A stretch of DNA of 10,006 nt from H2-BAC3 sp045863035 (lineage in GTDB: Bacteria; Bacteroidota; Ignavibacteria; Ignavibacteriales; Ignavibacteriaceae), in the NCBI GenBank assembly GCA_045863035.1, contig BTUV01000101.1, positions 1 to 10,006 on the forward strand. The letters are read 5' to 3'. The translations under genes were made by a program, and so were the position numbers. Shown in pieces: positions 1-6,403 of this stretch. Each line of letters starts with the position of its first letter. Positions within the stretch are counted from its first letter, which is position 1. Under the pieces are notes generated by a model that was not told the DNA's origin, did not search any database, and worked only from the letters and a program-made list of their open reading frames with translations.

Positions 1-11
1 TACTTTGCCAT
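1..11 (-). CDS. Probable 5' end of a divergent minus-strand gene (partial, starts Met-Ala-Lys)
   Basis: Only three complete codons lie in the window (ATG GCA AAG), and the rest of the gene runs off the left edge. The start is supported by context. On the minus strand the sequence GAAAGG stands five bases before the ATG, a good Shine-Dalgarno match and spacing, and a Bacteroidota-type promoter match lies just upstream. The product cannot be named. If real, the gene is divergent from the receiver gene at 305, so bases 12-304 would be a shared regulatory region. The alternative is a chance ATG. Confidence 0.4.
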
Positions 12-35
12 AAATACCTTTCGATGATGGCAAAG
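3..35. repeat. 8-bp perfect inverted repeat overlapping the putative divergent start
   Basis: CTTTGCCA (3-10) and TGGCAAAG (28-35) are perfect inverted repeats with a 17-base loop. On the minus strand one arm covers the end of the -7 box and the other covers the ATG. It could be an operator-like dyad or a hairpin hiding the start codon. No T-run follows on either strand, so it does not look like a terminator. Confidence 0.5.
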
Positions 36-61
36 ATACAATATTCTACGTCATAATCTAA
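31..61 (-). promoter_or_regulatory. Candidate Bacteroidota-type promoter for the divergent gene at the left edge
   Basis: Read on the minus strand, TATCTTTG (plus 31-38) matches the Bacteroidota -7 consensus TAnnTTTG exactly. TTAG (plus 58-61) lies 19 bases upstream, one mismatch from the TTTG -33 element and at the usual spacing. Transcription would begin roughly 10-20 bases before the ATG at 11, leaving a short leader with the GAAAGG ribosome binding site. The match was found by eye, and such motifs arise by chance in AT-rich DNA. Confidence 0.4.
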
Positions 62-83
62 GTGACGTGACGCTAGGTGGAAC

Positions 84-111
84 CACTCAGATAATTGAGT
101 GCTCACACTCA
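84..111. promoter_or_regulatory. Mutually exclusive hairpins (CACTCA / TGAGTG / CACTCA)
   Basis: TGAGTG at 96-101 can pair perfectly with CACTCA at 84-89 (6-base loop) or with the second CACTCA at 106-111 (4-base loop). Only one pairing can form at a time, the geometry of a conformational switch, although each stem is only six pairs. Another short dyad, ACGTCA (48-53) with TGACGT (63-68), lies just upstream. The region is intergenic, about 200 bases before the receiver gene. No known riboswitch class was recognised, and function is unproven. Confidence 0.3.
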
Positions 112-304
112 TTTATTCGCATAAGGTCTCCGAAGTAATTTGTTTCCATTAATTTTTTGTTTTGCGCCTATATAGAAAAAATATATATGAATTCAACCGA
201 CAGGACTTTTCACCCCGAATGTTTCCCTTGCCTCAAGTACGTTGCGTTGCGGGGTGGTAAATCCTCCGCCGTAGTACCGGAATCACTTATTCTATGGTTG
301 GAAT

Positions 305-649
305 GTGACTAAGATTCTCTCCGTTGATGACAACCCCAAGGTTAGAAGAATGATCGCATCCCTGCTGAAAAACCGGTATGATCAGTTTATTGAGGCGGAA
401 GACGGTGACGAAGCACTAGAACTCTATAAATTAAACCATCCCGATTACGTGATTATGGATATAGAAATGAAGCATGTTGACGGTTTAACCGCAACAAAAA
501 ATATTATCAATTATGATCCTCTTGCTCATGTGATAATTTTAACCGCGCACGAAACGAGCGCTTTCAGGGATGCCGCCATATCCGCTGGGGCAAATGCCTT
601 TCTGGGTAAAGATGATTTGATGATGCTGACAAATTTTATAAAAAAATAA
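305..649 (+). CDS. Single-domain response regulator (CheY-like receiver), orphan
   Basis: This 114-residue protein is one receiver (REC) domain with no output domain. The acidic pair D8/D9, the phospho-acceptor D52 in an IMDIEM context, the switch residue T80 and the conserved K102 are all present, so it should be phosphorylatable. It presumably acts in the cytoplasm by protein contact, as CheY- or Spo0F-type receivers do, or as a phosphorelay intermediate. The start is GTG; the frame is open upstream only to a TAG at 272 with no ATG, and the first residues (MTKILSVDD) fit a normal REC beginning. The ribosome binding site is weak. No kinase gene is adjacent on this strand; the next gene begins 40 bases downstream, so co-transcription is possible but functional linkage is not shown. 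It is unlikely to be the main partner of the kinase at 6404-9424, which has its own regulator. Confidence 0.9.
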   Translation: MTKILSVDDNPKVRRMIASLLKNRYDQFIEAEDGDEALELYKLNHPDYVIMDIEMKHVDGLTATKNIINYDPLAHVIILTAHETSAFRDAAISAGANAFLGKDDLMMLTNFIKK

Positions 650-689
650 TAACATATATAACTGTTAAAACTATCTGGTAGGTACTCCT

Positions 690-3600
690 ATGATGAATAA
701 TACACAACAAAAGAATTCGCTAAAATATATTCCGATGGTTTTTATTGGGACCTGTGTTGTCCTTTCACTTCTCTTTTCCGCACTAAACGGTCATTTTTTT
801 ACTAACGCTAAAGAGAAAATCAGGTTCTCGGCCATCCCGGAGTTAATGGAAAAAAATCAGCCGTTGAATAACGCAGAAAAAGAAACGGCAGATCTTCAGA
901 ATTCTTCCTGGTACAGTTCCGTTATCAAAAGCTTAAGATCAGATGAATACAATATAAATTTTAACCCGGAGTATATGGCTTATCAGTCACCCAACAGAAG
1001 CCAGAACCTCCGGTTCGTATATCATAATGACGGCTTTACAGCCAAACCACGACAGTTAAAAATACCATTATATGATAGTAACAACAAATCAGTCACTGAA
1101 GAGGAAAAAGAATACAGGGAAATAGCTGACTGGAAAATACGGTTTAAGCTGAAGGGTTACGGCAGGAAGAATGATCTGAGAACATTCTCCGGAAATGAAT
1201 TCTCCGTCATCAAAAACACAGCCAAAATTGAGGATAAAGATTTTGCTATCACCTACCACAATAGCGAGGAGGGAATGCGGCAGGATTTTATTGTAAAACA
1301 TGAATTCCCCGGAGAGGGATTGTTGCGTGTAGCAATTATACTTGAAACCGACCTCAGACTCCGGGTTGGCGCGGATGCTCTGGCATTTATTGACAACGAG
1401 GGGGAAGAAAAAATGAAATACAGCCGCCTGAAAGTATTTGACAATAATGGTGATATACTCCCCGCCCATTTTGAAAAGAAGAACGAAAACGAATTTGTCA
1501 TCGCGGTCAATGACATGAATGCAGAATACCCGATAACTATAGATCCCCTTTCAACCACTGCCAACTGGACCGCAGAGAGCAATCAGGCGGATGCATCATT
1601 TGGTGTCTCGGTTAATACAGCCGGCGATGTGAATGGTGATGGTTACAGTGATGTGATTGTAGGAGCAAATTTGTATGATAATGGCCAGTCAAATGAAGGA
1701 AGGGCATTTGTCTTTCACGGTTCAGCAAGCGGCTTAAACACAACCGCCGACTGGACAGCCGAAAGTAATCAGGCAGAATCGAGATTTGGTAATTCGGTTT
1801 CCACAGCCGGTGATGTGAATGGTGATGGATACAGCGATGTGATTGTAGGAGCATATTTATATGATAATGGCCAGGCAAATGAAGGAGCCGCTTATGTCTA
1901 TCACGGTTCATCAAGCGGGTTAAGCGCAACAGCCAACTGGACGGCAGAAAGTAATCAGGCCGGTGCGTTTTTTGGCTATTCAGTTTCAACAGCAGGAGAT
2001 GTCAATGGAGATGGTTATAGCGATGTCATTGTGGGAGCAAATTATTTTGATAACGTTCAAACAGATGAAGGAAGAGTCTTTGTCTATCACGGTTCAGCAA
2101 GCGGGTTGAGCGCAACAGCCAATTGGACAGCGGAGAGTAATCAAACTAGTGCCTATTTGGGACAGTCAGTTTCCACAGCAGGGGATGTTAATGGAGATGG
2201 CTATAGCGATGTAATCGTGGGGGCTTATAATTATGATAATAGTGAATCAAATGAGGGCAGAGCTTATGTCTATCATGGTTCTGCAAGTGGCTTAAACGCA
2301 ACAGCAAACTGGACGGTGGAGAGCAATCTTGCAGGAGCATACTTTGGAACTTCTGTCTGTACAGCAGGAGATGTCAATGGAGATGGCTACAGCGATGTGA
2401 TTGTGGGAGCACCTAATTACACTAATGGACAATCACTTGAAGGAAGAGCATATGTCTATCACGGTTCTGCAACTGGCTTAAACGCAACCGCCAGCTGGAC
2501 AGTCGAGAGCAATCAGACTCAAGCCTTATTTGGCTATTCAGTATCCACCGCCGGAGATATCAACGGGGATGGCTACGGAGATGTGATTGTGGGAGCGTAT
2601 TTTTTTGATAATGGACAAACAAATGAAGGAAGCGCTTTCGTCTATCACGGTTCAGCAAGCGGATTAAGCACAAGCGCCAACTGGACAGCAGAAAGTAATC
2701 AGGAACTCGCAAACCTTGGTTATTCAGTTGCCATAGCAGGAGATGTTAACGGAGATGGCTACAGTGATGTGATTGTAGGAGCATATAATTATGATAACGA
2801 CCAGTCAAATGAAGGCAGAGCTTATGTTTATCACGGTTCAGCAAGCGGGTTAAGCTCAGTAGAAAACTGGTCTGCCGAGGGGAACTCGTATAATTCAAAT
2901 TTTGGATTTTCAGTTTGCACAGCAGGTGATGTTAATGGAGATGGATATGGTGATGTGATTATCGGGGCCATATATTATGATAACGGAGAAGCAGGAGAAG
3001 GCAAAGCTTTTGTTTTTCATGGTTCCGCAAGCGGTTTAAGTTCTACTCCAAACTGGACCGCTGAGGGTAATCAGGTTTACGTACATTTTGGATTTTCAGT
3101 TTCAACCGCAGGAGATGTTAATGGAGATGGATATGGTGATGTAATTGTAGGTGCACGTTGGTTTGATAACGGTCATATTGATGAAGGAATCGCATTTGTC
3201 TATCACGGTTCAGCAGGAGGATTAAGCACAACAGAAAACTGGACGGCCGAGGGTAATGAACATGAAACAGAATTTGGCTATTCGGTTTCAACCGCAGGGG
3301 ATGTTAATGGAGATGGCTACACCGATGTGATTATAGGATCGTACTATTATTCCAATGGTTCACCAAACGAAGGAAGGGCCGATGTCTTTCATGGTTCAGC
3401 AGGCGGATTGAGCACAATTGCAAACTGGAGTGTGGAGAGTAATCGCGCATACGGATATTTAGGGGCTTCAGTTGCCACGGCAGGAGATGTTAATGGAGAT
3501 GGCTATAGCGATGTGATTGTTGGCTCATATACTAGTTATAAAGGAAGAGCTCTCCTTTATCATGGTTCAGCGAGTGGATTAAATACTTATTCCAACTGGG

Positions 3601-5102
3601 AGTATGAGAGTGATCATGCTGATGGAAGATATGGTTATTCGGTTTCCACAGCAGGAGATGTTAATGGAGATGGCTTTAGCGATGTGATTGTGGGGGAGCA
3701 TTATTTTAATAATGCTGAAGGAAGGGTGTTTGCCTATCACGGTTCAGCAGGCGGGTTGAACGGTAATCCCAATTGGATTGTTTTGAGTAGTCAGGGTTAT
3801 TCCTATTTTGGTCAGTCCGTTTCTACTGCAGGTGATGTTAATGGGGACGGTTACAGCGATGTGATTATTGGAGCACCTGAATTTGATAATGGACAGGCAG
3901 AAGAAGGAAGGGCTTTCGTCTATCATGGTTCAGCGAGCGGATTAAACACAACAGCGAACTGGACAGCTGAATGTAATCAGGCAGATGCGAGATTTGGACA
4001 TTCAGTTTCCACCGCCGGAGATGTTAATGGAGATGGATACAGCGATGTAATTGTGGGTGCCCGTTTTTATGATAATGGTGATAGCGATGAAGGTAGAGCG
4101 TTTGTCTATTACGGAAATGAAAATCCAGGTTTAAGAAATACGGTACAGCAGTATAAGCCAACAACCACAACGATTATCGGTGCAAATGGTCTAACAGGTA
4201 CCGGCGGAGCTGTCAAATTGGGATTGTTTACCAAATCTCCCTTTGGCAGAGCAGATGGTAAACTGGTATGGGAATATAAAAGGACTGGTCAGCCCTTTGG
4301 GAATAATGTCGCGTTATCGGGTGAGGGTTCATATACTGACTTAGGTACTACTCTGACCGGTGTTGAGATCAATAATGATGTAAGCGGAATAACAACCGGA
4401 TACAATTATCGCTGGAGAGCACGAGTAAAATACAGTCCGGTAAATAATCCTTATCAGGTTTATAGTCCGTGGAGATACTATGAAGTCTATCAGCCGGAAT
4501 CTTTCGGAAGTTTCAAGGCGCAGAATACTCCTCTGCCTGTCGAGCTGATCGCATTCAGAGGTTACGCTACTGAGTCCGGTGTTAAGCTCAACTGGCAAAC
4601 TGCAACCGAAGTGAATAACTACGGCTTCGAGATTCACAGAAGTGTAAAGGGATCAGACGCAGATTGGGAAGATATCGGTTTTGTCATCGGCAACGGAAAC
4701 AGTAACAGCGAAAAATCGTATTCTTTCACTGACGGCTCTGTTGCACCCGGAATTAAATATCTCTACCGTCTTAAACAAATTGATACTGACGGAAAGTTTG
4801 AATATTCACAACAGGTCTCAGTATTCACAGGCAAACCGGAAAAATTCTCGCTTGAGCAGAATTATCCGAATCCATTCAACCCGGCAACCACCATTGAATT
4901 CAGTCTCCCCGCTGCTTCAGTGGTACAGATAGAGGTGTATGATATGTTGGGGAACAAAGTAACAGAATTGCTAAACGATAAGCGGGAAGCCGGATATTAT
5001 TCCGTACCGTTCAATGCATCAGCGCTGCCTTCAGGAGTATATATATATCGGATTGAAGCCGGAGATTACAGAGCTGTAAAAAAGATGACACTGTTAAAAT
5101 AA
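690..5102 (+). CDS. Giant secreted FG-GAP beta-propeller protein with T9SS type A sorting domain
   Basis: The 1470-residue protein has a hydrophobic signal segment (about 13-33). An N-terminal region (about 80-288) ends in YPITIDPL and resembles the DUF7948-type domain common before such repeats. Fourteen FG-GAP repeats follow (about 290-1148). Each carries a DxNxDGxxD calcium-binding loop (usually DVNGDGYSD), then V/I-G-A and a FHG or YHG strand. Next comes a linker region (about 1150-1280) and a fibronectin-like stretch beginning PLPVELIAF (1281). A C-terminal T9SS sorting domain runs from QNYPNPFNP (1390) to the terminal KKMTLLK. Family knowledge predicts export by Sec, then T9SS, with cleavage or anchoring at the surface. 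The role may be adhesion or matrix binding, but ligand and function are unknown. ATG 690 is followed by a second ATG at 693, with TAGGT seven bases upstream of the first. All 14 calcium loops are intact and the frame is unbroken. Confidence 0.93.
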   Translation: MMNNTQQKNSLKYIPMVFIGTCVVLSLLFSALNGHFFTNAKEKIRFSAIPELMEKNQPLNNAEKETADLQNSSWYSSVIKSLRSDEYNINFNPEYMAYQSPNRSQNLRFVYHNDGFTAKPRQLKIPLYDSNNKSVTEEEKEYREIADWKIRFKLKGYGRKNDLRTFSGNEFSVIKNTAKIEDKDFAITYHNSEEGMRQDFIVKHEFPGEGLLRVAIILETDLRLRVGADALAFIDNEGEEKMKYSRLKVFDNNGDILPAHFEKKNENEFVIAVNDMNAEYPITIDPLSTTANWTAESNQADASFGVSVNTAGDVNGDGYSDVIVGANLYDNGQSNEGRAFVFHGSASGLNTTADWTAESNQAESRFGNSVSTAGDVNGDGYSDVIVGAYLYDNGQANEGAAYVYHGSSSGLSATANWTAESNQAGAFFGYSVSTAGDVNGDGYSDVIVGANYFDNVQTDEGRVFVYHGSASGLSATANWTAESNQTSAYLGQSVSTAGDVNGDGYSDVIVGAYNYDNSESNEGRAYVYHGSASGLNATANWTVESNLAGAYFGTSVCTAGDVNGDGYSDVIVGAPNYTNGQSLEGRAYVYHGSATGLNATASWTVESNQTQALFGYSVSTAGDINGDGYGDVIVGAYFFDNGQTNEGSAFVYHGSASGLSTSANWTAESNQELANLGYSVAIAGDVNGDGYSDVIVGAYNYDNDQSNEGRAYVYHGSASGLSSVENWSAEGNSYNSNFGFSVCTAGDVNGDGYGDVIIGAIYYDNGEAGEGKAFVFHGSASGLSSTPNWTAEGNQVYVHFGFSVSTAGDVNGDGYGDVIVGARWFDNGHIDEGIAFVYHGSAGGLSTTENWTAEGNEHETEFGYSVSTAGDVNGDGYTDVIIGSYYYSNGSPNEGRADVFHGSAGGLSTIANWSVESNRAYGYLGASVATAGDVNGDGYSDVIVGSYTSYKGRALLYHGSASGLNTYSNWEYESDHADGRYGYSVSTAGDVNGDGFSDVIVGEHYFNNAEGRVFAYHGSAGGLNGNPNWIVLSSQGYSYFGQSVSTAGDVNGDGYSDVIIGAPEFDNGQAEEGRAFVYHGSASGLNTTANWTAECNQADARFGHSVSTAGDVNGDGYSDVIVGARFYDNGDSDEGRAFVYYGNENPGLRNTVQQYKPTTTTIIGANGLTGTGGAVKLGLFTKSPFGRADGKLVWEYKRTGQPFGNNVALSGEGSYTDLGTTLTGVEINNDVSGITTGYNYRWRARVKYSPVNNPYQVYSPWRYYEVYQPESFGSFKAQNTPLPVELIAFRGYATESGVKLNWQTATEVNNYGFEIHRSVKGSDADWEDIGFVIGNGNSNSEKSYSFTDGSVAPGIKYLYRLKQIDTDGKFEYSQQVSVFTGKPEKFSLEQNYPNPFNPATTIEFSLPAASVVQIEVYDMLGNKVTELLNDKREAGYYSVPFNASALPSGVYIYRIEAGDYRAVKKMTLLK
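1560..4130 (+). repeat. In-gene tandem repeat: 14 FG-GAP units, 186-bp period
   Basis: The glycine codon that opens each GDVNGDG loop falls at 1623, 1809, 1995, 2181, 2367, 2553, 2739, 2925, 3111, 3297, 3483, 3654, 3831 and 4017. The spacing is exactly 186 bases (62 codons) ten times in a row, then 171, 177 and 186. Long stretches are nearly identical in DNA as well as protein. The two short units (11 and 12) both lost residues from the loop that is normally DNGQxNEG. The FG dipeptide is LG in units 4, 7 and 11 and YG in unit 12. Confidence 0.95.
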
Positions 5103-5125
5103 TCGCAAATTCAATATAGTAATTA

Positions 5126-5133
5126 AAAGGAAA
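5126..5133 (+). promoter_or_regulatory. Ribosome binding site of the 67-residue membrane protein
   Basis: AAAGGAAA stands about seven bases before the ATG at 5138. It is the clearest Shine-Dalgarno on the plus strand here and the main reason to accept the small downstream frame as a real gene. Confidence 0.55.
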
Positions 5134-5137
5134 TAAT

Positions 5138-5341
5138 ATGAATAACAATATATTCAGTCACACTAATTGGGATATCCGTCAGGGAGATTATACTTCAGGC
5201 GCCCATGATTATGCAGAAGGCATAAAACTGATGAAAAAAGATAAAAAGAAAAAAATGGCGGGCATCTATATCTCTGCCGCTTTGGTAATCATCGTAATGC
5301 TGATGAAAGTACTCAATTACAGTGCGGCAATAAAACTCTGA
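5138..5341 (+). CDS. Small single-span membrane protein, unknown function
   Basis: The 67-residue product has a polar N-terminal half (MNNNIFSHTNWDIRQGDY...), a strongly basic run KKDKKKK at about residues 33-39, then one hydrophobic segment (about 41-60) and a short tail. The positive-inside rule suggests N-terminus in the cytoplasm and C-terminus outside. It begins 35 bases after the FG-GAP stop, has a good ribosome binding site and is followed by terminator-like hairpins, so it is probably the last gene of the same transcript. I do not recognise the family. A role accompanying the giant secreted protein is possible but rests on position only. Confidence 0.6.
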   Translation: MNNNIFSHTNWDIRQGDYTSGAHDYAEGIKLMKKDKKKKMAGIYISAALVIIVMLMKVLNYSAAIKL

Positions 5342-5351
5342 TACATGCTGA

Positions 5352-5411
5352 TTCAACCACCCCGGCTCCGGAATGCGGCTCCAGATCACGCCATAACCCG
5401 GAGCGGTTGAA
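5352..5411. repeat. Large two-part inverted repeat after the plus-strand genes
   Basis: TTCAACC (5352-5358) pairs with GGTTGAA (5405-5411), and GCTCCGG (5365-5371) pairs with CCGGAGC (5398-5404). The result is a 14-pair stem interrupted by a six-base bulge on one side, with a 26-base loop. It starts 11 bases after the stop of the small membrane protein. It lacks a T-run, so it may protect the mRNA 3' end or be a mobile palindromic repeat rather than an intrinsic terminator. Confidence 0.6.
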
Positions 5412-5443
5412 CCTTGCTCGTATCGCAGAATATATATAACATC

Positions 5444-5471
5444 ATCCCTTTGGGATTAATTTTCTCCTCTT
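5444..5471 (+). terminator. Possible intrinsic terminator, hairpin copy 1
   Basis: ATCCC-TTT-GGGAT (5444-5456) forms a five-pair hairpin followed by the pyrimidine-rich TAATTTTCTCCTCTT. It is weak as a terminator on its own. It closely resembles the hairpin 52 bases downstream, so the pair may be copies of one repeat element. Confidence 0.35.
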
Positions 5472-5495
5472 ACAATTCATTTCTATAAAAATTTC

Positions 5496-5517
5496 ATCCC
5501 TTGGGGATTTCTTTTTT
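5496..5517 (+). terminator. Probable intrinsic terminator of the plus-strand genes, hairpin copy 2
   Basis: ATCCC (5496-5500) and GGGAT (5504-5508) pair around a three-base loop and are followed at once by TTTCTTTTTTT, which fits a rho-independent terminator for the series ending at 5341. On the minus strand the same hairpin is followed by GAAATTTTTATAG, so it might also stop transcription from the kinase-regulator operon. The stem is short, so strength is uncertain. Confidence 0.5.
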
Positions 5518-5758
5518 TAACACCAGCGGAATCACTGAAAAATGGTGAATTTTTAATCCCGACTCCGGAGGAACGTCAAGAATTATGAAATATGAATTAT
5601 GAATTGTTTAACCTGGATTATGGGATTATACCTTCAATTGCGGTTATCTGCTTAATCCGTGGGGGGGTGTGTACAAAATTTTTCCTTATTTGCGGAAATC
5701 CGCGACGCATAGCATCCGTCTGAAATCAGCCAGCCATCAGAGAGTGCAGGGTACCCTT

Positions 5759-6403
5759 TTAAAGTTTCTCTTTATTATCTATCGCAAATTTCAAAAGTGC
5801 GTTACCTCCGCTCAGCCCTAATTTCTTACAAATGTTATTACGGTGGTTTTCAACCGTCCGGTAACTAAGAAATAACTCCGAGGCAATATCTTTGGTGGAT
5901 TTTCCCTGTGATACATATTTCAGAATTTTTTTCTCGGATAAAGTAAGCGATGCAAGTCCGGAAAATACCCCGGCCTCCTCATCCCCCTCGCCTGTTATTA
6001 TCATTTCGGTCAGTTCACTGCTTATATATCGCCCTCCGGTAATAACTTTTTCAATACAATGTCCGATTTCAGTAAGCGCATTCTCCTTCAAAAGAAAACC
6101 CTTTGCACCAAAGGAAAGCGCGCTTTTCAGCAGCGATTCATCTTTAAAACCTGTGTTAATTATTACTTTTACCTCCGCATGTTTTTGTCTCAGTTCCTTT
6201 AATATATCAAGACCGTTTTTGCCCGGCATACTTATATCAATAATTGCGATTTGCGGTTGATGAAGCTCAAGCAGCAGCAGTGCCTCATCTCCATTCTGTG
6301 CCTCTGCTATTATATGGATATTGCTCATCTGAGCAAGTACCGATTTCAAGCCATGCCTTACGATTGGATGATCATCCGCCAGAAGTACTGTAATAACTTT
6401 CAA
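5759..6403 (-). CDS. NarL/LuxR-family DNA-binding response regulator
   Basis: This 214-residue protein has an N-terminal receiver domain (about 1-120) with acidic D10/D11, phospho-acceptor D56 in the motif IIDISMPGKNG, T84 and K106. A LuxR-type helix-turn-helix follows (about 148-210), including LTLSEKKILKYVSQGKSTKDIA and SYRTVENHRNNICKKLG. It should bind DNA and change transcription after phosphorylation by the upstream kinase; HisKA_3 kinases are typically partnered with NarL-type regulators. The start is TTG at 6401-6403, directly after the kinase TAA stop. It is supported by AAGGAG eight bases upstream and by the normal MKVITVLLADDHPIVR beginning. The length is normal. Target genes cannot be read from the window. 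Confidence 0.95.
   Translation of the reverse strand: MKVITVLLADDHPIVRHGLKSVLAQMSNIHIIAEAQNGDEALLLLELHQPQIAIIDISMPGKNGLDILKELRQKHAEVKVIINTGFKDESLLKSALSFGAKGFLLKENALTEIGHCIEKVITGGRYISSELTEMIITGEGDEEAGVFSGLASLTLSEKKILKYVSQGKSTKDIASELFLSYRTVENHRNNICKKLGLSGGNALLKFAIDNKEKL

Larger units (their letters stand above)
12..304. other. Divergent intergenic region, no complete gene
   Basis: These 293 bases separate the putative minus-strand start at 11 from the GTG at 305. They hold short dyads at 48-68 and 84-111, an AT-rich stretch around 140-190, and a dyad CACCCCG (211-217) / CGGGGTG (250-256). No convincing plus-strand promoter with a TAnnTTTG box was found. A minus-strand stop-to-stop frame at 193-282 reads through 29 protein-like codons but has no ATG; it may be a fragment of an old gene or repeat. 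Confidence 0.6.
5342..5758. other. Convergent intergenic region rich in short repeats, no gene seen
   Basis: Besides the inverted repeat and two hairpins listed separately, this region contains AT-rich near-tandem copies of ATGAATT/ATGAAAT (5581-5606), an ACTCCGGAG element near 5561-5571, a G7 tract (5661-5667) followed by TGTGTAC, a hairpin GCGGA-AA-TCCGC (5692-5703), and the palindrome AGGGTACCCT (5748-5757) touching the regulator stop. No open frame with a credible start was found on either strand. Confidence 0.6.

Noticed and set aside
1089..1989. Overlapping minus-strand open frames of 109-126 codons
   Set aside because: They are antisense to the N-terminal domain and first repeats of the FG-GAP protein. 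The His- and Leu-rich repetitive one is the mirror of the 186-bp repeats.
1560..4130. CRISPR-like or mobile repeat array
   Set aside because: The 186-bp units are in frame, encode complete FG-GAP blades and leave no spacers, so they are protein repeats.
5692..5703. Hairpin GCGGA-AA-TCCGC as terminator of the kinase-regulator operon
   Set aside because: The following bases on the minus strand (AAATAAGGAAAAATTTT) put the T-run too far away, so I mention it only as a dyad.
5748..5757. Palindrome AGGGTACCCT next to the regulator stop as a terminator
   Set aside because: It has no loop beyond the symmetric centre and no T-run on the minus strand, so it is a poor terminator candidate.
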